From contig JADGEH010000035.1 in NCBI GenBank assembly GCA_016744475.1, positions 1 through 42,019 on the forward strand: a DNA stretch of 42,019 nucleotides, read 5' to 3'. Position 1 is the stretch's first letter. The number at the start of each line of letters is the position of its first letter. The DNA comes from Thiotrichales bacterium (lineage in GTDB: Bacteria; Pseudomonadota; Gammaproteobacteria; Beggiatoales; Beggiatoaceae). The position numbers and the translations under genes are program-made. Of the stretch, positions 1 to 42,019 are shown one piece after another. The notes beneath the pieces were generated by a model. The model did not search any database. It saw nothing but the letters and a program-made list of their open reading frames with translations, and was not told the origin of the DNA.

Positions 1-356
1 TCTGTTAAACTGCTCGTATACAGTCTGCTTTTAGGGGCTTTTTCTGAAATATCCATACTTCAGAACTTTAACATAATAGATATCAAATGGGTTCTATATA
101 GCTATAGTTTTTCAGTGTTTAGGCTTAAAATTTTAAACTAAATTTACACTGGTTATCATCTTCATGATGCCCATTATTGTTTTATAGAGATGTTAGCTGC
201 TGTTGCAGCCACGCCCTTTTGTGCCTCGCCCTCTTAGCATTCGCCTGTGTCATTTGCCTACTGTTTTTGAACTGGGTAAAACATGACAAAAAATTTCATG
301 CCTTTTTTGAGCCTTGTTCATCCTAAAGGATGAGTGCATAGTGCTTGATACTTATC
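1..356. other. AT-rich upstream region without a recognisable gene
   Basis: No reading frame here looks like a protein and no RNA gene was recognised. Two small hairpins are visible: GCTGC/GCAGC at 196-200 and 205-209, and TCATCC/GGATGA at 318-323 and 328-333 with a TAAA loop, the latter just upstream of the likely promoter. The region probably contains the end of an upstream intergenic space and control sequences for the giant gene. Nothing else can be supported. Confidence 0.5.
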
Positions 357-362
357 TATAAT
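335..362 (+). promoter_or_regulatory. Candidate promoter of the giant surface-protein gene
   Basis: A perfect sigma70 -10 hexamer TATAAT lies at 357-362. The best -35 at acceptable spacing is weak (TGCATA at 335-340, 16-bp spacer), so the promoter may need an activator. A TCATCC/GGATGA inverted repeat at 318-333 sits directly upstream, where an activator could bind. Transcription would start near 369 and leave a leader of almost 300 nt before the start codon. This is read from the consensus only. Confidence 0.4.
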
Positions 363-368
363 TGGAAA

Positions 369-658
369 GAGTTATGCCTGTATCAGCAGGCGCATATCGT
401 CTGAAATTTGGTAGGAATTGGCTTAATTATCAATTGTTAAGCCGTCGCTCAAGAATCTCACTGGTCAGCATGTCACGCCCTATGTGCTGTCACAGACCGT
501 TACATTTTTATTTTACATCTGTTGCATTGATGTCACAGGCTCACTTAACTCAATGTTATGTGGCCTGCATGAAGCGAACGAAAATGTCTCGTTCATTTCC
601 TACGCTATGTCCAGCGAGGACATGACTAATGCACATAAATCTGCCGGAGTATCCCGAC
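369..658 (+). promoter_or_regulatory. Long structured 5' leader of the giant gene
   Basis: About 290 nt separate the predicted transcription start from the preferred ATG at 659. Three hairpins are visible: GCCTG/CAGGC (376-380/387-391), GGCTTAA/TTAAGCC (420-426/437-443) and ATGTCC/GGACAT (607-612/618-623). The last one buries the Shine-Dalgarno-like GAGGA (616-620) that would serve an alternative ATG at 629. The GGAG at 646-649 that serves the ATG at 659 stays free. I do not recognise a known riboswitch class; a c-di-GMP (GEMM) aptamer was considered but its conserved core was not found. Short reading frames inside the leader have no protein-like features. Confidence 0.35.
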
Positions 659-37789
<37,131 letters not shown>

Positions 37790-37798
37790 GAAGCAGTG

Positions 37799-37822
37799 AA
37801 TAGCCCCAAACACGGGGCTATT
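37799..37822 (+). terminator. Hairpin directly after the giant gene
   Basis: A 9-bp perfect stem AATAGCCCC/GGGGCTATT with a 6-nt loop lies 10 nt after the stop codon. It lacks a T-run, so on its own it may protect the 3' end or pause polymerase. The palindrome downstream probably completes termination. Confidence 0.5.
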
Positions 37823-37832
37823 AGACAATATC

Positions 37833-37888
37833 CTTTTAAACGTAAAACAGCCCGTTCTTGCAAGAACGGGCTGTTTTACGTTTAAAAG
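37833..37888. terminator. Perfect 56-bp palindrome, probable bidirectional terminator
   Basis: The arms 37833-37860 and 37861-37888 are exact reverse complements over 28 bp with no spacer. The core is AAAACAGCCCGTTCTTG and its mirror ending CTGTTTT, a GC-rich stem flanked by A and T tracts, as in two-way intrinsic terminators. An outer AT-rich extension (CTTTTAAACGT) lengthens it. It insulates the giant gene from the ribosomal-protein promoter about 140 bp downstream. Confidence 0.7.
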
Positions 37889-38025
37889 CAGTCGGGGTAA
37901 TAGAACTTGTTGCGGGCATCTTCGTATAGGCTCTTAGTGAGTAATCACAACGTTTTTTCGATGTTTGAGTCTATTTTTATGCACGGAAAAGAAGCCTTTG
38001 CACCACCTCAATCAATAAATTTAGG

Positions 38026-38054
38026 TTGACAATAGTCCTATAGATACATAGAAT
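38026..38054 (+). promoter_or_regulatory. Sigma70-type promoter of rplM-rpsI
   Basis: A perfect -35 TTGACA (38026-38031) is followed by a 17-bp spacer and TAGAAT (38049-38054, five of six matches). Transcription would start near 38061, leaving a leader of about 37 nt before the rplM ATG. This is the strongest promoter match seen in the window and fits a ribosomal-protein unit. Confidence 0.75.
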
Positions 38055-38097
38055 TCCCGCCTTTCATCAATTTGAGTATTTTTTGGAGCCACCGCTA

Positions 38098-38526
38098 ATG
38101 AAGACATTTAGCGCAAAACCTCAAGACGTAAAACGCGATTGGTATGTAATTGACGCGGAAGGCGTTGTATTGGGTCGTTTAGCCACACAAATTGCCAGTC
38201 GCTTACGCGGTAAGCATAAACCAGAATATACCCCACATGTGGATACTGGTGACTATATTGTCGTAATTAATGCAGAAAAAGTGCGTGTTACTGGTAATAA
38301 ACAAACAGATAAAATGTATTACAGCCACACAGGTTATCCTGGTGGTATAAAATCTATTAGTTTTGACAAACTAATGGAAAAAGCCCCTACGCAAATTTTA
38401 GAAAAAGCTGTTAAAGGTATGTTGCCTAAAGGGCCTCTGGGACGTGCAATGTTTCAGAAATTAAAAGTTTACGCCGGTTCAGAACACCGACATAGTGCAC
38501 AACAACCAATAGCTTTGGACGTTTAA
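38098..38526 (+). CDS. rplM: 50S ribosomal protein L13
   Basis: This encodes large-subunit protein L13, an early assembly protein that binds 23S rRNA. The 142-residue product is the usual bacterial length. It begins [19 protein letters not shown] and contains the family signatures [33 protein letters not shown] and [20 protein letters not shown], ending AQQPIALDV. The ATG at 38098 is chosen over an upstream TTG at 38083 because GGAG at 38085-38088 gives a proper Shine-Dalgarno spacing and the product then matches known L13 starts. It is the first gene of a unit with rpsI, one base apart, and is driven by the promoter at 38026-38054. Confidence 0.98.
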   Translation: MKTFSAKPQDVKRDWYVIDAEGVVLGRLATQIASRLRGKHKPEYTPHVDTGDYIVVINAEKVRVTGNKQTDKMYYSHTGYPGGIKSISFDKLMEKAPTQILEKAVKGMLPKGPLGRAMFQKLKVYAGSEHRHSAQQPIALDV

Positions 38527-38527
38527 A

Positions 38528-38914
38528 ATGGAACAATATTACGGTACAGGTCGTCGTAAAAGCTCCAGTGCGCGGGTCTTTCTGCGTAAGGGTGAAGGCA
38601 ATATCATAGTCAATGGTCACCCATTGGATGAATATTTTGGTCGTAAAACAGCCCGCATGGTGGTAAGACAGCCATTAGATGTGACTGAGCTACATGATAA
38701 ATTTGATATTTATGTCACCGTTAAAGGTGGTGGTGGTACCGGACAATCAGGGGCTATTCGTCACGGTTTAACTCGTGCGTTAATCGCTTATGATGAAGAG
38801 TTGCGTCCTCCATTGCGTAAAGCAGGTTTTGTGACTCGTGATGCGCGTGAAGTTGAGCGTAAGAAAGTGGGTCTGCATAAAGCGCGTAAAGGTACTCAGT
38901 ACAGTAAACGCTAG
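38528..38914 (+). CDS. rpsI: 30S ribosomal protein S9
   Basis: This encodes small-subunit protein S9, whose C-terminal tail reaches the decoding centre and touches P-site tRNA. The 128 residues start [20 protein letters not shown], contain [33 protein letters not shown] and [19 protein letters not shown], and end in the conserved basic tail YSKR. It follows the rplM stop after a single base. No clear Shine-Dalgarno sequence is seen, so translation is probably coupled to rplM. It is slightly shorter at the N-terminus than the E. coli protein, which is within family variation. A tRNA gene follows 16 nt after the stop. Confidence 0.98.
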   Translation: MEQYYGTGRRKSSSARVFLRKGEGNIIVNGHPLDEYFGRKTARMVVRQPLDVTELHDKFDIYVTVKGGGGTGQSGAIRHGLTRALIAYDEELRPPLRKAGFVTRDAREVERKKVGLHKARKGTQYSKR

Positions 38915-38930
38915 AGTATTTAGGGTTTAT

Positions 38931-39001
38931 TGGGAGATCGTCTAGCGGCAGGACTACGGACTCTGACTCCGTCAACCTAGGTTCGAATCCTAGTCTCCCA
39001 G
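38931..39001 (+). tRNA. tRNA-Gln (anticodon CTG)
   Basis: A complete cloverleaf is readable. The acceptor is TGGGAGA/TCTCCCA with discriminator G. The anticodon stem is ACGGA/TCCGT with loop CTCTGAC, giving anticodon CTG for CAG codons. The variable loop is CAAC and the T arm is CTAGG-TTCGAAT-CCTAG. CCA is not encoded (ACA follows the discriminator). The acceptor starting with a weak U-A pair and discriminator G are typical of bacterial tRNA-Gln. No promoter is visible in the 16-nt gap after rpsI, so it is probably processed from the rplM-rpsI transcript. Confidence 0.95.
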
Positions 39002-39027
39002 ACATCTCAAGATGAGCCAGCATACTC

Positions 39028-39065
39028 AAAAAAAGACTGACAGTGAAAACTGTCAGTCTTTTTTT
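39028..39065 (+). terminator. Intrinsic terminator of the rplM-rpsI-tRNA unit
   Basis: A perfect stem AGACTGACAGT/ACTGTCAGTCT (39034-39044/39049-39059) has a GAAA tetraloop. An A-run precedes it and a T7 run follows (39059-39065), so it is a strong plus-strand terminator and could also work in reverse. Confidence 0.92.
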
Positions 39066-39080
39066 GCTCTATATAGCTGG

Positions 39081-39118
39081 AATAAAAAAAGCCCTGCAAA
39101 TGCAGGGCTTTTTTATTT
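39081..39118 (-). terminator. Bidirectional intrinsic terminator of the FadL-type gene
   Basis: The stem GCCCTGC/GCAGGGC (39091-39097/39102-39108) has an AAAT loop, with an A-run on the left and a T-run on the right. It lies 15 nt beyond the stop codon of the minus-strand transporter gene, with the poly-T on the correct side for that strand. It works as a second barrier between the two convergent transcripts. Confidence 0.88.
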
Positions 39119-39133
39119 TACGTCAACAATGAC

Positions 39134-40474
39134 TTAGAATTTCAAACCCCAGCTCAATTCCAATTCATATTGACTCATTTCAATACAGCCCGTTTGACTA
39201 CCAGTGTTGACATTCATGCTGCACACCTTGTCAGTAGGCATATAGGCAAACGAGAAATTCAATTCACTGGTAGATGTCATGCGCTTGGTTAAGCCCATAG
39301 TCCAGTGATCTTGAATCACCGCAGGGGCAATAATATTAAACAAGCCTTGATCACTAGGTACAGGCTGATTGCCATGTGAATATCCCCCACGGAAAGTTAA
39401 ATCAGAGGAATAATCCCAACTCACACCTAGCTTAGCAATGAGCATATCTTCCCAGCCAAAACCGATACCATTATCAGTGCCTAGAACGATTTGAGGATTG
39501 CCTGAAGCATCTGCCATCGGTACATTATGACCATTGCCAATCGCATCAACCTCAGAATAAGCAATATGTTGCACATCAAAAGCAACGGTGACGGCATCAT
39601 TGGCTTTATAAGACAGTCCTAGAGTAAAAGTAGGAGGAATGTCAAAAGACCCTTGTTCTGCAAACAAGCCTTCATAATCTTTAAATTTGCTCATCCACAA
39701 ACGAGTTTGATAAGACGCACCTAAGCTCACCTGCTCACTGATCTGACCTGTCCAACCAAGACGCAAACCACCACCATAAGCCATGTCATAACCATTATTA
39801 GTGAGTTTTGTTGGTTGTTCAGACACGCCCATGAAAGGCTCTAAACCGTAAGCTTTAAAACGTTGAATAGCAAAAACCGGCATGATACCAATGCTGTGTA
39901 CGGAATTGAGCTTACGTGAGTAAGTCAGTCCCATAAATAATTGCGATAAATCCACACCTGTGGGAGTAGAAGCGGTTGGCATCCCCGGTACAGGTTGCCC
40001 TGCCAAACTGGGATCAGGGAAATTGGCTGGAAAACGTGGATTAAAGGCAGAAAAAACCGCGCGGGGATATTTAGTATTCATCCCGCCATTACCGCCGATG
40101 GTTAAACCCAAAGAAGAATGACGATCCAGCATCCGGTTATAACCCATATGCGGAATCAAAAAGAAGTCTTTATCGCTATCAAAGTTGCCCGCTTCAAAAG
40201 TCGGAAATCCTGGCGTACCGTTATTGTTAGCAGTGTAACTACGTTGTGGAGAAAACAAACTGACACCTAAATCCATACGCGCACCTACGTGCACCATATT
40301 GGCAGGATTCATCGCAGCACTCATGGTATCCAACGGCAAAGCCACTCCTGCACCACCCATGCCTTTGCTTTTGGTACCAAAGCCGTGCTGAGAATAACCA
40401 TTTGTAGCCCATACATTCATGGATGAAACGGCTAAAACAGCACTAATGGCCGAAGATAATAATATTTTTTTCAT
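39134..40474 (-). CDS. OmpP1/FadL-family outer-membrane transport protein
   Basis: This is a 446-residue outer-membrane beta-barrel of the FadL/Toluene_X family, which passes long-chain fatty acids or other hydrophobic compounds across the outer membrane. The signal peptide is MKKILLSSAISAVLAVSSMN followed by VWA and cleavage before TNGYSQ. The mature N-terminus GFGTKSKGMGGAGVALPLD and the motif SAAMNPANM are family hallmarks (N-terminal plug with NPA). The protein ends in an amphipathic strand LELSWGLKF with a terminal Phe, the usual barrel-assembly signal. The ATG at 40474 is preferred over one 15 codons upstream because AAGGGGA lies at Shine-Dalgarno distance and the signal peptide then starts cleanly. 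The gene is monocistronic, with a terminator just downstream. The exact substrate cannot be told from sequence, so no gene symbol is given. Confidence 0.93.
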   Translation of the reverse strand: MKKILLSSAISAVLAVSSMNVWATNGYSQHGFGTKSKGMGGAGVALPLDTMSAAMNPANMVHVGARMDLGVSLFSPQRSYTANNNGTPGFPTFEAGNFDSDKDFFLIPHMGYNRMLDRHSSLGLTIGGNGGMNTKYPRAVFSAFNPRFPANFPDPSLAGQPVPGMPTASTPTGVDLSQLFMGLTYSRKLNSVHSIGIMPVFAIQRFKAYGLEPFMGVSEQPTKLTNNGYDMAYGGGLRLGWTGQISEQVSLGASYQTRLWMSKFKDYEGLFAEQGSFDIPPTFTLGLSYKANDAVTVAFDVQHIAYSEVDAIGNGHNVPMADASGNPQIVLGTDNGIGFGWEDMLIAKLGVSWDYSSDLTFRGGYSHGNQPVPSDQGLFNIIAPAVIQDHWTMGLTKRMTSTSELNFSFAYMPTDKVCSMNVNTGSQTGCIEMSQYELELSWGLKF

Positions 40475-40517
40475 GCAAAAAGTCCCCTTTGGAGGTTGCA
40501 AATCTGTATTTCTAGTC

Positions 40518-40567
40518 ATTTCCCTACGTTAAACTTTAGTGTGACACACTCTGAATCGCAGGGAAAT
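40518..40567. promoter_or_regulatory. Nested inverted repeats upstream of the FadL-type gene
   Basis: ATTTCCCT (40518-40525) and AGGGAAAT (40560-40567) flank a palindrome AGTGTGACACACT (40538-40550), and the two symmetry centres are within 2 bp of each other. It lies about 45-95 bp before the start codon, where a repressor could bind or where the leader mRNA could fold. It does not match the FadR consensus as I know it. No convincing -35/-10 pair was found nearby. Confidence 0.3.
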
Positions 40568-40896
40568 AAGAAAAACTCAATGGCAGTCTATATTAGAAAA
40601 CAACTATATAATCAAATGCAAATAGGGGATTTTGATAGGCGAATCTGAAAAAAATATGCTGCAACCGCATATTTTGCTAGAAACGGTCATTTTTTACATT
40701 TTTGACACAAATACCTCTGCGAGTATTTGGAGCCATTGAAATTGCCGCCAATCTCAATGTAAATATTGAAAGTTAAAACCTAAGCTTTTGAATAAAAAGA
40801 TTTAAAACAAGAATCTTGACAAGGCCGTCAATGAAATCGACCCAAGATGTCATCCGATAATTCAAATGATTTTTATGGAAAAGGAAGGGAAAAAGA
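40568..40896. other. AT-rich intergenic region with one T-tailed hairpin
   Basis: No gene is seen here. AAAATATGC/GCATATTTT (40651-40659/40667-40675) forms a 9-bp hairpin. Read on the minus strand it is followed by seven T residues, so it may be a weak terminator for transcripts coming from the right, such as the decayed TIR locus. A shorter AAATAC/GTATTT hairpin occurs near 40710. Promoter elements for the FadL-type gene must lie in this area but are not clear. Confidence 0.35.
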
Positions 40897-41165
40897 AGCC
40901 GATGCAAAACAGGGGGGGATGAATATAACGATTAGAAATATCTTTGCATCGGCTGACTCCCCCTGAATCTTAAATTTTGCAAGATACCAGGAGGCACTTG
41001 TGAATAGACTTGTTGCGAGGAGTCAGCGTCGTAGCGAAAAGGTGTGGTTTTGAGGCGGGGTTTTCGGTTTTTTGAGGCGAATAACGAGTTATTTAACGAG
41101 AAAAAGCAGAAAAACCGACTAAAATCCACGCCTTTGCAGCCGATAAAGACCCCTCGCAACCAGTC
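40897..41165. mobile_element. Palindromic MITE-like element or decayed insertion-sequence end
   Basis: AGCCGATGCAAA (40897-40908) is repeated inverted at 40943-40954. A larger imperfect palindrome spans 41007-41165. Its outer arms (41007-41024 and 41148-41165) match at 16 of 18 bases as reverse complements. Middle arms AAAGGTGTGG and CCACGCCTTT lie inside them, and inner arms TCGGTTTTT and AAAAACCGA lie inside those. AGCCGAT also recurs at 41138-41144. No transposase is present. The structure fits a non-autonomous palindromic element or the leftover end of an insertion sequence; target-site duplications were not identified. Confidence 0.4.
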
Positions 41166-41237
41166 TAATGTAATCCGTATGTAAGTGTTGGTCATTTACA
41201 AGTCTTATGGCTTTGCCGATGTCGAGTAACGGCTGCT

Positions 41238-41935
41238 CTACCGCAAGGAATCCAACTCTGCTTCGGTAAAGGGATTCTCACCGCGTTCTAGGCCATCTAT
41301 CCAGCGTACACGTTGTAACACTTCATCACCTTCAGCCTCATTAAGACTTTCTGCCACGACAAAGCGAAAATCTTCCAATGCGTCCGCCGTATTGCCGCTT
41401 AAGGCACGAGCGAGACCGCGTGCATCACGATAAACTACATCTCCATCACTGTTCTTCACCGCTTGCTCGCAGGCATTTAACACTTTTGCAGCGCGTTGGT
41501 TCAGTGCTCCATACCAACAGAGCTCATCCCAAACCTCTGCTGGTATTTCAAGCTTGGCATCCAATACTGCGCTTACTGGAGTTGGCTCAGGGCTGGGGCG
41601 ATTTTGCCCTCTCTAACCTGCTCTGGAATCGACTCAATCAACACGGCTACCCGCAATTGTTTGGCTTTCTGTGCAAGGTCAAAATCTAAACGGGCATCTA
41701 ATGCTAATGCTTGTTGGAGTTTTTTAGTCGCTTGTTCTACTGCCACATAAACAAAGTTATGCGCCGACTCGATGCCGTGAGTAATCCGTGCGGCGTAGTC
41801 TTAGCCATCGGGGGTATTGACCTTATCAAACCAACCATCAAAACCCGCAAGTTTGAGTGTTTGGTGCAGACGAGCCACAAAGTCCAAGCTTTCACGGCAA
41901 CCGTAGGAAATAAATAAGTCGTAGCTATTCAGCAT
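41238..41935 (-). pseudogene. Decayed TIR-domain signalling or defence gene
   Basis: Reading from an ATG at 41935, the product starts MLNSYDLFISYG, then DFVARLHQTLKLAGFDGWFD and KVNTPDG. A TAA (41801-41803) follows, and the same frame resumes as DYAARITHGIESAHNFVYV, an unmistakable TIR domain. Near 41744 the TIR sequence jumps to VEQATKKLQQALALDARLDF, which looks like the far C-terminal region of large TIR-STAND/WD40-type proteins. The second half of the TIR domain, including the place of the catalytic Glu, and all middle domains are missing. A frameshift near 41576 moves the tail to another frame (KLEIPAEVWDELCWYGALN ... ENPFTEAELDSLR, 41238-41564 plus a few upstream codons). The family acts in NAD-consuming immunity or signalling; this copy cannot be functional. 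Confidence 0.8.
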
Positions 41936-42019
41936 CCCATGCCACTTGAGGTTTCAAAAAATCCTCAATAGCAGCTTGAATGCCTTGTAGAATATTTTGG
42001 CTTTGCTTTTTGAGTGTAG
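41925..42019 (-). CDS. C-terminal end of an unidentified minus-strand gene, cut by the window edge
   Basis: Thirty in-frame codons run from the window edge to a TAG at 41925-41927, ending ILQGIQAAIEDFLKPQVAWD-AE. The stop overlaps the start codon of the TIR remnant by 11 nt (ATGCTGAATAG), an arrangement typical of translationally coupled genes in one operon. The product is not recognisable from so short a piece. It would be the upstream partner of the former TIR gene. A chance open frame of this length is also possible. Confidence 0.35.
   Translation of the reverse strand, partial: TLKKQSQNILQGIQAAIEDFLKPQVAWDAE

Noticed and set aside
369..628. c-di-GMP riboswitch in the leader
   Set aside because: Tempting for a surface protein, but the conserved GEMM core could not be found by eye.
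38083..38097. Upstream TTG start for rplM
   Set aside because: It would place the Shine-Dalgarno sequence inside the coding region and add five residues not seen in L13 proteins.
38642..38655. A 14-base match between rpsI and the arm of the 56-bp palindrome (CGTAAAACAGCCCG)
   Set aside because: In rpsI it encodes the conserved RKTAR segment. No further identity flanks it, so chance is the simplest explanation.
40932..41195. An 87-residue minus-strand frame
   Set aside because: It lies across the palindromic element, with its protein pattern dictated by the inverted repeats, and has no convincing ribosome site. It is better read as non-coding mobile-element sequence.
41378..41917. Several plus-strand frames opposite the TIR remnant
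   Set aside because: The minus strand shows clear TIR homology, so the plus frames are antisense shadows.

Overview
The window is dominated by one gene. A single uninterrupted plus-strand reading frame (659-37789, about 12,376 codons, roughly 88% of the window) encodes a giant secreted and surface-sorted repeat protein. Its order is: signal peptide, about six DUF11-like Ig-type modules, three SdrD B-like modules, 59 GEVED modules (each ending in GEVEDY or a close variant), a Gly-Thr(-Asp) 18-bp tandem repeat, and an IPTL-CTERM sorting tail. I located all 59 GEVED motifs by position and all lie in the same frame, so this is a real coding array. It is not a simple tandem array. Units 4-42 form seven copies of a five- or six-unit higher-order repeat (about 2.8 or 3.4 kb). 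Units 47-54 form two copies of a four-unit block (about 2 kb).

Region by region: 1-658 is non-coding upstream DNA with a consensus -10 box and a long hairpin-bearing leader. 659-37789 is the giant gene. 37790-38097 holds a small hairpin, a perfect 56-bp palindrome that looks like a two-way terminator, and a strong sigma70-type promoter. 38098-39001 is a housekeeping unit, rplM-rpsI-tRNA-Gln(CTG), closed by an intrinsic terminator. 39134-40474 (minus) is an OmpP1/FadL-family outer-membrane transporter with its own terminator facing the housekeeping unit. 40475-41237 is non-coding and contains a MITE-like palindromic element. 41238-41935 (minus) is the wreck of a TIR-domain signalling or defence gene, with an internal stop, a large internal deletion and a frameshift. 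It overlaps the tail of another minus-strand gene cut off by the window edge.

The organism is a Gram-negative bacterium: it has a FadL-type outer-membrane porin and IPTL-CTERM sorting. The L13 and S9 sequences look gammaproteobacterial. The mix of IPTL-CTERM surface proteins, GEVED arrays and TIR-WD40-type remnants suggests a sulfur-oxidising Thiotrichales relative (Thiothrix-like), but that assignment is inference only.

Functionally the giant protein is probably exported by Sec, held by its C-terminal tail, processed by an exosortase (XrtH-type, not encoded here) and displayed as a very long, acidic, probably calcium-stiffened fibre or adhesin. The ribosomal genes, the tRNA and the transporter are unrelated neighbours, separated from it by strong terminators.
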